Translations under genes and position numbers: made by a program | Part shown: positions 33,831 to 42,667 of the stretch, piece after piece | Numbering within the stretch: position 1 is the first letter of the stretch | How the letters are laid out: each line of letters opens with the position of its first letter | Origin: Bacteroidota bacterium | GTDB taxonomy: Bacteria > Bacteroidota > Bacteroidia > Bacteroidales > Prolixibacteraceae | Direction of reading: 5' to 3' | Assembly: GCA_024278975.1 (NCBI GenBank) | Contig: JAJRSD010000107.1 | Location: forward strand, 1 to 64,000 | DNA length: 64,000 nt | Notes under the pieces: generated by a model | What the model was told of the DNA's origin: nothing | Database searches by the model: none | The model's input: only the letters and a program-made list of their open reading frames with translations

Positions 33831-34865
33831 TTAATCTAAAACAAATTTATAGGTGATTGTACCTTGTTGAAATGCGGGAGCATTCTGACTAACATTGAAT
33901 TTGGCTTTAAGAGCAGCTTTTTTTGCTTCGTTTAAAAATTGTGGATTTGATATTGTAGTTACTCGTACGCCGGGTACGGCATTAGTTACTTTCCCGTTTT
34001 TATCAACTGTAATTCTCACAGTTACTTTTCCAGAATCATTTCCAGGGTATTTTGGTTTTGGCAGCGAACCTACTACCGACCGCCCGTCAAGACTGAACGA
34101 AACTCCTGATCCCTTATTTCCTGATCCACTACCACCTTGACCATAATTTTCTGCATTTGAGTCGCCAGATGGATCTCCCTGATTTCCGCTGGGAAAGGTT
34201 GCTCCCTGCCTTTTACCATCGCTGTTTCGTTTTCCATCACTGCCAGAGCCGCTGTTTGCAAAAGCTCCTTCAGTACGCGAATTTATTTCGTTGATTTTAC
34301 GCTGCTCCTCTTCTCGCTTTTTCTGCTCTGCCAACTCGCGTGCTTTACGTTCTGCTTCTTGTTTACGTTTTTTTTCTATTGCCAGTTGTTCTTTCCGCAC
34401 ACGTTCTTCTTCAACTTTCCTGATTCTTTCGTCCTCAACTTGTTTTGCACGACGCTCTTTTTCTACTTGCACCTGTTGCTTTTTTTTCTCTTCGCGCCTC
34501 TTTTTTTCGGCAGCGTCAATAGCAGCCGTTTTCTCGTAATCTTGTGTCATTGCAACCTCTTTTGCCGGTTGAGGTTTTGGAGTAGCAGCAGGAGGTGGAG
34601 TAGCAGCTTGTGGAATTGCCTCTTCTTGTTTCGGTTTTGGTTTTTCCTTTTGAACTGTTTTTACGGGTATTGGTTTTTTACGTGCCGTACTTGGTTCACG
34701 GTCACCAAAACCGTTTTTGCTGTTTCCGAAGTTTACTAAAATTCCCTCTTCACCCGGCAGTGGGAGCGGAGTAAAAAATCCAATAAGCAGAAGCAGCAGC
34801 AAAACGGTTACATGAAATATAACCGTTCCGATAATACCTTTTATATGTTCCTTAAAATACTCCAT
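33831..34865 (-). CDS. tonB: TonB/TolA-like energy transducer
   Basis: A 344-aa TonB-family protein: a short cytoplasmic N terminus, one membrane helix (about 11-30, 'GTVIFHVTVLLLLLLIGFF'), a Pro/Lys-rich segment, then a long charged coiled coil rich in Arg, Lys and Glu (about 120-205), a Gly/Ser/Asn-rich linker and a C-terminal beta domain ('KVTVRITVDKNGKVTNAVPG'). The long helical stalk is more TolA-like than typical TonB. It couples the proton motive force captured by ExbB/ExbD to outer-membrane receptors or envelope constriction. It is the third gene of the operon, 6 bp after exbD. Confidence 0.85.
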   Translation of the reverse strand: MEYFKEHIKGIIGTVIFHVTVLLLLLLIGFFTPLPLPGEEGILVNFGNSKNGFGDREPSTARKKPIPVKTVQKEKPKPKQEEAIPQAATPPPAATPKPQPAKEVAMTQDYEKTAAIDAAEKKRREEKKKQQVQVEKERRAKQVEDERIRKVEEERVRKEQLAIEKKRKQEAERKARELAEQKKREEEQRKINEINSRTEGAFANSGSGSDGKRNSDGKRQGATFPSGNQGDPSGDSNAENYGQGGSGSGNKGSGVSFSLDGRSVVGSLPKPKYPGNDSGKVTVRITVDKNGKVTNAVPGVRVTTISNPQFLNEAKKAALKAKFNVSQNAPAFQQGTITYKFVLD

Positions 34866-34871
34866 TTTTTT

Positions 34872-35279
34872 TTACTCCGGCGAGGTTGCAGCAATCATCT
34901 TATATTTATTTCTGCGCGCAATATTCATTATTTTCACCACCTCCTCCCACGGAACTTTTTTATCTGCGTGTAACGATATATAAATATCATCGTTTCCCAC
35001 TCCATATTTATTTTGCAGGAAAGGTTCAATTTCGGCAAATGCCACTCGTTTTAAATCTCCATCGTCGTTAATATAATATTTTAAGTTGCCTGTTATCGAT
35101 ATGGTTGTAATTGCTTTTGCTGTAGTTTGATTGTTACTTTGAGGTAACAACAATTTCAGAGCATTTGGCGCAATCAGTGTCGAAGTAACCATAAAAAATA
35201 TAAGCAACAGAAATACAATGTCGGTCATCGACGACATGCTAAATGATGGATTTACTTTATTTCTGCGTTTTAGTGCCAT
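34872..35279 (-). CDS. exbD: Biopolymer transport protein ExbD/TolR
   Basis: A 135-aa ExbD/TolR protein with one N-terminal membrane helix (about 15-35). The conserved 'SMSSMTDIVFLLLIFFMVTS' holds the essential membrane Asp that carries protons. The periplasmic domain follows ('DDIYISLHADKKVPWEEVVKIM'). It lies 9 bp after exbB and 6 bp before the TonB-like gene, forming a complete motor operon. Confidence 0.92.
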   Translation of the reverse strand: MALKRRNKVNPSFSMSSMTDIVFLLLIFFMVTSTLIAPNALKLLLPQSNNQTTAKAITTISITGNLKYYINDDGDLKRVAFAEIEPFLQNKYGVGNDDIYISLHADKKVPWEEVVKIMNIARRNKYKMIAATSPE

Positions 35280-35288
35280 GTTAATTAA

Positions 35289-35981
35289 TTAAGCGGGTTC
35301 GTTCAGCAAATCCATAAATTCGGAGGTGGCTGCTTCCATTTTAAAAACCACTTTTTCAACATTTGCCACTAAAATATTGTAGGCAAAATAGGCGATAATA
35401 CCAACAATCAGTCCGGCAACAGTTGTAACCATTGCCTGATAAATACCTGTTGATAGTAGCGTTACATCGATATTGTTTCCGGCAGCCGACATATCATAAA
35501 AAGCCTGAATCATTCCCATTACTGTTCCAAGAAATCCAATCATTGGAGCACCTCCGGCTACCGATGCTAAAGTTGGCAGCCCTTTTTCGAGCTTCGAGAT
35601 TTCAAGGTTTCCAACGTTTTCAATGGCTGCACTTACATCATTTAATGGTCGGCCAATTCTTCTGATTCCTTTTTCTATCATTCGCGATGCAGGATTTGGA
35701 TTACTCTGACAGAGAGCAATTGCTGCATCAATTTTTCCGGTGGTAATATAGGCTTTTACTTTTTCTAGTAATCCAGAGTCAAATTTCCCGGCTTTCTTAA
35801 TTGCAAAAAATCGCTCGAAAAAAATATAGACTGCAATAATAGAAAGAGCAATAATTGGAATCATAATCCATCCACCTTTTAAGGCAAGGTCGAAAAATTT
35901 GGTGGAAATTCCCTCCGGTTCTGTGGCAAGAGTATCTAAAGCTGTAGGCAAATCTGCCTGAATCATTAATAATTTCAACAT
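35289..35981 (-). CDS. exbB: MotA/TolQ/ExbB proton channel protein
   Basis: A 230-aa ExbB/TolQ-type channel subunit. The first membrane helix is 'WIMIPIIALSIIAVYIFFERFFAI'. The paired helices after the cytoplasmic loop contain 'LASVAGGAPMIGFLGTVMGMIQAF' and 'IYQAMVTTVAGLIVGIIAYFAYN', the T-rich pore lining. It forms the pentameric stator around ExbD. It is the first gene of the exbB-exbD-tonB operon. An internal ATG five codons in is an alternative start. Confidence 0.92.
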   Translation of the reverse strand: MLKLLMIQADLPTALDTLATEPEGISTKFFDLALKGGWIMIPIIALSIIAVYIFFERFFAIKKAGKFDSGLLEKVKAYITTGKIDAAIALCQSNPNPASRMIEKGIRRIGRPLNDVSAAIENVGNLEISKLEKGLPTLASVAGGAPMIGFLGTVMGMIQAFYDMSAAGNNIDVTLLSTGIYQAMVTTVAGLIVGIIAYFAYNILVANVEKVVFKMEAATSEFMDLLNEPA

Positions 35982-36022
35982 AGATATTTATAGTTTATTT
36001 TTTATAATGAATAAAATAAAAA

Positions 36023-36051
36023 CGAGGTATAACAGTAAATATTATACCCCG
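36023..36051 (-). terminator. Intrinsic terminator of nhaD
   Basis: On the minus strand CGGGGTATAA pairs with TTATACCTCG (one mismatch) across a 9-nt loop and is followed by TTTTTATTTTA. Confidence 0.85.
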
Positions 36052-36118
36052 CTAAAATAAGTAATATTTTAAAATGCTATTTGTTCAATTTATTTAGTTA
36101 TGAACAAACATCGTTTAA

Positions 36119-37498
36119 TTACATCCCGAACATCAGATAGTAAACGGCAGCTCCTGCCAGATAACCTGCAATTGCTAACCACGATATTTTTTTCATATAC
36201 CAGATGAAATCTATTTTTTCAAGTCCCATTGCAGCTACTCCGGCTGCCGAACCAATAATTAAAATACTACCACCCGTACCGGCGGTGTACGCTAGAAACT
36301 CCCAGAACAATCCATCCTGAACAAAGAATACATCGTAACCGGTTGCTCCAACTTCAGTAATTGGGTACATTCCCATAGCTCCTGCAACAAGAGGTACGTT
36401 ATCAACAATAGAAGAAAGAACACCAATTGCCAAATCAATTAAATAAATATTGCCAAGTTTCTCGTCGAGATATTGCGACATAATACTCAGGTGACCTGCG
36501 GATTGTAATGCGGCAACTGCGGATAAAATTCCCAGAAAAAACAGAACGGTAGGAACATCAACTTTACGCAGAATTGCTACAACTTTTAGTTTTTCTTTAA
36601 TTTCATAAGGTTTGTCTTTATGAACAATTTCGCCTACTACCCAAATTACCCCAAGCGAAAATAACATTCCCATATATGGAGGCAGGTGGAATACTGTTTT
36701 AAAAACCGGTACAAATAGTAGTCCGCCTACACCAATAATAAGAAATAATATACGCTCTTTTTGTGTGGTATATTCAATCTCGTTTTTTTCTATTTTAGGT
36801 CGCTGAACATTCCCTTTCATTGTAAATGTGAGAATAACCAAAGGGACAATAATTGCCGCTAGAGAAGGTACGATAACTCCTTCTATAATTCGTAACGCAG
36901 TAACCTGACCGCCAATCCAAAGCATAATAGTTGTTACGTCGCCAATTGGCGACCATGCTCCACCAGCGTTTGCCGCAATAACCACAATGCTGGCAAAAAA
37001 CCACCGCGTTTCTTTATCATCAATTAGTTTACGGATAAGTGCGACCATCACAATTGTTGTAGTTAAATTATCTAATAGTGCCGACATAAAAAATGTCAGG
37101 ATACTTAAAATCCACAGCAGTTTAACTTTTTTAGTAGTTTTAATCTTATCAGTAATTATTTTGAATCCGTCGTGTTGGTCAACAACTTCAACAATAGTCA
37201 TTGCCCCAAGAAGAAAAAATAGTATTTCACTAATTTCACCCAAATGATGGATAATCTCTTGTTCGACTATAAACTCATGAATTGCGTGTAATCCGTGTGA
37301 ATCGGGATGACTCAAAAGAAATGCTTCCCACGATGGACTATATCCAAGGTGCAAAATGCCTTCGGCACCTAACATGTAAACAACCCAGACTAAAGTTCCG
37401 AGAATTAAAGCCGAAGCCGTTTTGTCAATTTTCAGTGGATGTTCTAGAGCAATTGCAGCATAACCAAGAACAAAAATAACAACCATTAATATAAACAT
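36119..37498 (-). CDS. nhaD: NhaD-type Na+/H+ antiporter
   Basis: A 459-aa membrane protein of the NhaD ion-transporter family with about 12 helices. 'SALLDNLTTTIVMVALIRKL', 'NAGGAWSPIGDVTTIMLWIGG' and 'SSIVDNVPLVAGAMGMYP' are the two inverted-repeat signature motifs, with Asp and Asn thought to bind Na+ and protons. It exports sodium at alkaline pH or high salt, in line with a marine or saline lifestyle (inference). It is monocistronic, with its own -7 box and terminator. Confidence 0.92.
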   Translation of the reverse strand: MFILMVVIFVLGYAAIALEHPLKIDKTASALILGTLVWVVYMLGAEGILHLGYSPSWEAFLLSHPDSHGLHAIHEFIVEQEIIHHLGEISEILFFLLGAMTIVEVVDQHDGFKIITDKIKTTKKVKLLWILSILTFFMSALLDNLTTTIVMVALIRKLIDDKETRWFFASIVVIAANAGGAWSPIGDVTTIMLWIGGQVTALRIIEGVIVPSLAAIIVPLVILTFTMKGNVQRPKIEKNEIEYTTQKERILFLIIGVGGLLFVPVFKTVFHLPPYMGMLFSLGVIWVVGEIVHKDKPYEIKEKLKVVAILRKVDVPTVLFFLGILSAVAALQSAGHLSIMSQYLDEKLGNIYLIDLAIGVLSSIVDNVPLVAGAMGMYPITEVGATGYDVFFVQDGLFWEFLAYTAGTGGSILIIGSAAGVAAMGLEKIDFIWYMKKISWLAIAGYLAGAAVYYLMFGM

Positions 37499-37538
37499 AG
37501 TATAAAATTTATGAGTTTAAATAATTTAAATCGAATGG

Positions 37539-37546
37539 CAAAAGTA
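37539..37546 (-). promoter_or_regulatory. -7 box for nhaD
   Basis: The minus strand reads TACTTTTG, 40 bp before the nhaD ATG. No -33 TTTG is seen at 18-19 bp. Confidence 0.4.
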
Positions 37547-37622
37547 AATTTTACCTTCAATAATAAAAAGTATTGTGTTGGTTTTTTATGTTATAAATAG
37601 AAGGAAGTATTCGAATTAATGA

Positions 37623-37652
37623 TTTGTAAACATATTGTATTTATTAACTTTG
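37623..37652 (+). promoter_or_regulatory. Bacteroidota promoter for the sugar oxidoreductase cluster
   Basis: TTTG (37623-37626), an 18-bp spacer and TAACTTTG (37645-37652) match the consensus and have the same spacing as the promoter at 27081. The leader to the ATG is about 90 nt. Confidence 0.6.
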
Positions 37653-37747
37653 TAGAACAAGATAAATTACCGGTCGATAGTATTTTTTCGATGAAGTGTA
37701 AAAAACTTAAATTAAACTGTGATATTCAACTTAAACTAAACTAAATT

Positions 37748-39148
37748 ATGGAACGTAGAAAATTCATTAAAACCAGTGCAGTAGGAGCAGCAGCAATCAG
37801 TGTCCCTTTAATTCTTAATGCAAATATAAAAGGAGCCAACGACCGTATTCGGGTTGGCGTAATCGGGATTCACGGAATGGGGCAAAATCACATTAAAGAG
37901 TACTCTGCATTAAATAATGTTGAGGTTGCTGCCATTTGCGATGTTGACGAAAATCTCTTCCCGGGAGTTGTAAAAAAGCATTTTACCGATAAAGGTTTAT
38001 CAAAACCCAAAATATACACAGACATGCGCGATTTGTTTGAAAACAAAGATATCGACGCTGTTTCGGTGGTAACCCCTAATCATTGGCATGCGCTTGCAGC
38101 AGTTTGGGCAATGCAGGCAGGTAAGCATGTTTCGGTTGAAAAACCATGCAGTTACAATATTTACGAAGGTCAGAAATTATTGGAGGCATCGAAAAAATAC
38201 GATGTAATTGTTCAGGATGGTGCTGAGCAAAGGAATAATCCTTCCGCAATTTCGGCAGCAGAATATTTACACTCCGGTCAGATGGGAGAAGTTTATCTTG
38301 CAAAAGGAATTTGTTATAAGTGGCGCGATACAATCGGGCGATACCCCGACGGACCAATTCCCGATGGCACAACACATCTAAAAGGTGCATTCACAAAGGA
38401 ATATCTATCGAAAGTTAATTACAATCTTTGGCAGGGACCGGCTCCAAAACGACCGTTCAATCCAAATCGGTTTCATTACAACTGGCATTGGAATTACGAT
38501 TATGGAAATGGCGATATGGGAAATCAGGGTATTCACGAGCTGGATGTTGCGCGTTGGGGACTTGGCGTGAAGCTGCCAACAAGAATTACTGCAATGGGCG
38601 GGCATTTTATGTTCGATGATGCGCAGAATACTCCTAATACTTTAATGGCAATGTTCGAATTTCCGAACGAGAATGGTGCGGGCGATAAGAAAAAGATTTT
38701 GCAGTTTGAAGTGCGTCACTGGATTAGTAATCGCGAAGTTTGGCTGGGAGGTGAAAACTCAGACACTTCGGGGTATATGAAAAGTGCTGCAAATACTATC
38801 GGCAACCTGTTTTACGGATCGAAGGGTTATATGGCAAAGAATGTTGACAAATGGCAAACATACATGGGTAAAGAGCGTGAGCTGGGAGTGTCGGGAAGCG
38901 GATTAGCAAATAACTATAAAAATTTTATCGACACAATAAGAGCCAACGATCCTTCGATGTTAAAAGCAAAAATAGAGGAGGGCGTTTATTCAACAGCAGT
39001 TATGCACTTGGGTAATATTGCATTTCAGTTGGGTCGTTCGTTGGATTTCGATCCGGAGACTATGAAATTTAAAAATGATGACGAAGCAAATGCATTCATT
39101 TCGCGGCCTGAGTATCGCCATCCTTTTGTTTTTCCTGAAAAAGTATAA
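37748..39148 (+). CDS. Tat-exported Gfo/Idh/MocA-family oxidoreductase
   Basis: A 466-aa NAD(P)-dependent sugar oxidoreductase with a twin-arginine signal ('MERRKFIKTSAVGAAAISVP'), so it is folded with cofactor before export. The Rossmann motif 'VGVIGIHGMGQNH', 'TPNHWHA' and 'VEKPCSYNIYEGQKL' (E-K-P) are family signatures. The C-terminal sheet domain includes 'YDYGNGDMGNQGIHELDVARWGLG'. Exported members act on glycosides, typically making or reducing 3-keto sugars with bound cofactor. It is first of a co-oriented cluster with a DUF6807 lipoprotein, a second family member and a TIM-barrel epimerase. Confidence 0.9.
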   Translation: MERRKFIKTSAVGAAAISVPLILNANIKGANDRIRVGVIGIHGMGQNHIKEYSALNNVEVAAICDVDENLFPGVVKKHFTDKGLSKPKIYTDMRDLFENKDIDAVSVVTPNHWHALAAVWAMQAGKHVSVEKPCSYNIYEGQKLLEASKKYDVIVQDGAEQRNNPSAISAAEYLHSGQMGEVYLAKGICYKWRDTIGRYPDGPIPDGTTHLKGAFTKEYLSKVNYNLWQGPAPKRPFNPNRFHYNWHWNYDYGNGDMGNQGIHELDVARWGLGVKLPTRITAMGGHFMFDDAQNTPNTLMAMFEFPNENGAGDKKKILQFEVRHWISNREVWLGGENSDTSGYMKSAANTIGNLFYGSKGYMAKNVDKWQTYMGKERELGVSGSGLANNYKNFIDTIRANDPSMLKAKIEEGVYSTAVMHLGNIAFQLGRSLDFDPETMKFKNDDEANAFISRPEYRHPFVFPEKV

Positions 39149-39165
39149 ACTTAAATATTATAAAA

Positions 39166-40245
39166 ATGAAACTTAAAATTCTTTTATTCAGTCAGATTTT
39201 TTTGATTATGTTTATTACATCTTGCACAGGTAAAAAGGGTAATAACAGTTCTAAAGTTAAATCAGAAAAAGTATCGGAAACTATTGTGCGGGTCGAAAAT
39301 AACGAACTCAACAAAAGTGTGGATATCTATTTTGGAGACGATCTTTTTACTTCATATATCTATCCCGATAATATTATGAAGCCATGTTTATGGCCCGTTG
39401 TTACGTCGAGTGGTATTGAAGTTACCCGAAAATTTCCAATGAAAAAAGCTCCGGGAGAACGATGTGATCATCCGCACCATGTTGGAATGTGGTTGAATTA
39501 TGGCGATGTTAACGGAATTGATTATTGGGGACATTCTGAAGCTACCCCGCCCGAGCGTAAAGCTTTTAGCGGAGTTATTCGTCATCAGCAAGTGGTTGCC
39601 ACAAAATCGGCAAAAGGAGAAGGTGTACTCACTGTTAAAACAAATTGGGATGGTGGAGGTAAAACTCAAATTAAAGAGGAGATCTCTTTTTATTTTATTG
39701 AAAGGGGAAATATCAGGATTATTGACTGGATTAGTACTTTGACTGCAGCGGAAGATATTGTTTTTAACGATACAAAAGAGGGGATGTTTGCAATTAGAGT
39801 GAGTCGCGAATTGGAATTGCCGTCGAAGGGAACAGTTACATTAACCGATGCATTCGGGAATCCTACGGAAATTAAAGCTGTTAATAACGATTTAGTTTCA
39901 GGCGATTATCTGAGCAGCGAAGGCAAAACAGGACTTGAAGTTTGGGGAACACGTGCAAAATGGATGAAACTTTATGGCAATTATAAAGATGAGAAAGTTG
40001 CCGTAATTATTATCGACAATAAGAAAAATACGGGTTATCCTACATATTGGCATGCAAGAGGTTATGGCCTTTTTGCTGCAAATCCTTTGGGGCAGAATGT
40101 TTTTTCGAAAGGAAAAGAGAAGATGAATTTAAGTTTGAAAAAAGGAGAGTCAGTCAGGTTTGCCTATCGTACGGTTATTTGCTCGGGCGAAATTTCGGAT
40201 GCTGAGATAAACAAGTTGGCTGATGAATTTTCGAATAAATATTAG
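39166..40245 (+). CDS. DUF6807 (PmoA-like) lipoprotein
   Basis: A 359-aa lipoprotein (lipobox 'LIMFITSC') of the family named PmoA-like or DUF6807 in Bacteroidota and Planctomycetes. Conserved parts are 'GERCDHPHHVGMWLNYGDVNGIDYWG', rich in His, and 'YPTYWHARGYGLFAANPLG'. The His cluster could bind metal. These proteins recur next to Gfo/Idh/MocA oxidoreductases, as here, but no activity is established. It starts 17 bp after the first oxidoreductase. Confidence 0.8.
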   Translation: MKLKILLFSQIFLIMFITSCTGKKGNNSSKVKSEKVSETIVRVENNELNKSVDIYFGDDLFTSYIYPDNIMKPCLWPVVTSSGIEVTRKFPMKKAPGERCDHPHHVGMWLNYGDVNGIDYWGHSEATPPERKAFSGVIRHQQVVATKSAKGEGVLTVKTNWDGGGKTQIKEEISFYFIERGNIRIIDWISTLTAAEDIVFNDTKEGMFAIRVSRELELPSKGTVTLTDAFGNPTEIKAVNNDLVSGDYLSSEGKTGLEVWGTRAKWMKLYGNYKDEKVAVIIIDNKKNTGYPTYWHARGYGLFAANPLGQNVFSKGKEKMNLSLKKGESVRFAYRTVICSGEISDAEINKLADEFSNKY

Positions 40246-40280
40246 AGTGTTCAATACTAATTTTAGAAGATATCTTTATT

Positions 40281-41644
40281 ATGAAACGTAGAAATTTTAT
40301 ACACAATTCTTCATTGCTTGCAACTGGAGCAGTAGTTATGCCAACTTTGATACCATCCACTGTTTTGGAAAAACAGCACCCAGTAATCAAATTAATATTG
40401 GAATGGTTGGTACAGGGAGACAAGCAGTTAATGCAAATCTGAAAAATGGTTTTTTAAAACTAGATAATTGTAGGGTAATTGCGGTAAACGATGTTGATTC
40501 ATGGAGAATGTCGAATGCCGAGAAAATTATTAATAGCGCATATTCAACCAGTAGTAAAAAATATAAGGGAGTTAAGCAATACGACGATTACCGAGATTTA
40601 ATTGCCAATAAAGATGTTGATGCTGTAATGATTTCCACCGTTGACCATTGGCATGCGCCAGCAACAATTGATGCAGCACTTGCAGGCAAACATGTGTCGA
40701 TGGAAAAAGCTTTTACTGTTGCTCCCTCATGGGGGAAAGCTGTGGTTGAAGCCGTTAAAAAAACTGGTGTTGCTAACCGATTAGATAGCGAGTTTCGCTC
40801 ATTACGCAAGTTTAACAGGGCGGTTGAGTTGGTGCATAACAAAGTTATTGGCGACCTTGTTTCTGTTGAAGTTGGTGTGCCCGGCGAGCTTAATGGAAGT
40901 GCGCTTGGATCACAAGAAACTATGCCTGTACCAAAAGAGTTGAATTATGATATGTGGCTTGGTCCGGCATTTCCTGCTCCTTATACTTTGCATCGCGTTC
41001 ACGATCCGGGCACTATCAACTCTCGCCCGGGTTGGTTGCGTATTTCGGATTATTGTAACGGAATGATTACCAACTGGGGTGCACACCTCAATGACATTGC
41101 ACTGTGGGGAATGAAAAAGGAGTATGAAAACCCTGTAACTGTTGAGGGAACCGGAACTTTTGATAAGGGAATCTGGAATACAATCAGTTCATTTGATTTG
41201 GATTATACATTTGCCGACGGAATGAAACTGAAATATATGATAGATGTTCCGTTTGTAAAATTTATTGGAAATGATGGCTGGGTAAGAATTGAATATCCCA
41301 ATAAATTGACAGCAAGTAGCAATTCAATTTTAAATTATGCAACTGATAAAAACGAGATCTCCCTTGAAAACACGTTAACCGATAAAGCTGATTTTTTACA
41401 ATCAATAGAAACTGGAAAACCAACTATGGAACCACTCGAAGTTGGTTACAATGTTTATCTCTTAACTATGATGGGACTTATATCCATTACGTTGGGGACG
41501 AAGCTTACATGGAATCAGAAAGCTGGTCAGTTTGTTGGCGACAACGCTGCAAATGCGATGTTGACAAGGTCGTTCAGAGAAAAATGGCTCAATAAAAATG
41601 TAATCGATTGGATGAATAAATTTCAGCAATACAGTTTAAAATAG
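40281..41644 (+). pseudogene. Second Tat-exported Gfo/Idh/MocA oxidoreductase, frameshifted at the signal junction
   Basis: The ORF track starts at 40403 inside the nucleotide-binding fold ('MVGTGRQAVNANLKNG'). An ATG at 40281 opens 'MKRRNFIHNSSLLATGAVVMP', a clear Tat signal, but in another frame that stops at 40442. Adding one base near GTTTTGGAAAAAC (about 40363-40376) joins them as '...STVLEKTAPSNQINIGMVGTGRQ', the standard signal-to-domain join. Downstream the family features are intact: 'DHWHAPATIDAALAGKHVSMEKAF', 'NWGAHLNDIALWGM'. As read, no exported full-length enzyme can be made. The cause may be a sequencing indel in a short A/G run, true inactivation, or slippage. Confidence 0.8.
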
Positions 41645-41650
41645 ATAGAA

Positions 41651-42529
41651 ATGAAAAAAGTATATTTTATTATACTAATAACTTTAATAGTTGCTTGCAC
41701 CGGACAAAAAGAGAAAAAACTTGATAATATTTTTTACTGTTTTAATAATGGTGTCCGCACATTGCCAAATGCACCTGTTGGTTTCTTTGCACAGTCAGAA
41801 TTGATAAAGCGTTTGGGTTTCGATGGTTTGGCAGGTCACACAGAAGATAACTACTACGAGTTGCGTGCAGCAATGGATAAGGCAGGTTTGGAAATGCCCG
41901 AAATGTATATTGCGATGAATATTGTGGATGGAAAAATATCATATCACAAAGAATTAAAAAATATTATGATTAATTCTAAAGATCGCAATTTGCTTATTAC
42001 GCTACATCTTCATGCTCCCGATTTTATTGATAACAGAACGGAAGGGGACAGACTATTTGTGGAAGGTATTCGTGAGCTGGCAGACTTTGCCGCTCCGTTA
42101 AATATAAAAATAGCAATTTACCCGCATGTGAATTTTTATTGCGAGAAGTTAGAATTTGCTGTGAATATTGCCAAAAGTATTGCTCGTAAAAATGTAGGTG
42201 TTGTTTATAATTTGTGTCATCTGCTAAAAGTTGAGGGAGAAGATGGCTGGGAAGAGAAAGCAACTGCAGCATTGCCATATTTGTTTATGGTTTCAATAAA
42301 TGGTGCCGATTCGGGCGATACTAAAAACATGGGATGGGATCAACTTATCCAACCTCTTGGCGAAGGAACTTTTGATACATATAAATTGGTGAAATTTTTT
42401 AAAGACAAAGGTTATCAAGGTAAGTTTGGTCTGCAATGTTACAATATTAAAAAAGATTGCGAAGTTGCACTTACCCAGTCGATGAAAACCTGGGGGGAAT
42501 ATCAGAGAAGGTATGCTTTGGAGAAATAA
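41651..42529 (+). CDS. Sugar phosphate isomerase/epimerase-like TIM-barrel lipoprotein
   Basis: A 292-aa lipoprotein (lipobox 'LIVAC') with an AP-endonuclease-2-type TIM barrel: 'SELIKRLGFDGLAGH', 'IAIYPHVNFYCEKLE', 'VGVVYNLCHLLKVEGEDGW', 'FGLQCYNIKKDCE'. His and Glu residues in these turns are the usual metal ligands. Exported relatives in Bacteroides act on 3-keto-glycosides by elimination or epimerisation. It is 6 bp behind the second Gfo/Idh/MocA gene, which strengthens that reading. Substrate is unknown. Confidence 0.8.
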   Translation: MKKVYFIILITLIVACTGQKEKKLDNIFYCFNNGVRTLPNAPVGFFAQSELIKRLGFDGLAGHTEDNYYELRAAMDKAGLEMPEMYIAMNIVDGKISYHKELKNIMINSKDRNLLITLHLHAPDFIDNRTEGDRLFVEGIRELADFAAPLNIKIAIYPHVNFYCEKLEFAVNIAKSIARKNVGVVYNLCHLLKVEGEDGWEEKATAALPYLFMVSINGADSGDTKNMGWDQLIQPLGEGTFDTYKLVKFFKDKGYQGKFGLQCYNIKKDCEVALTQSMKTWGEYQRRYALEK

Positions 42530-42667
42530 AGGTAAAACGCCTTCATTTAGAGTGTTTTTAATGTTTTGAATATTGGTAGCAGACAAATGATTTTTCAAAG
42601 TGGGCTCATGTTTATTGTTTTTACTAACTCCAATTTATTCTCAAATTCAAATAAATAATCAATCAAA

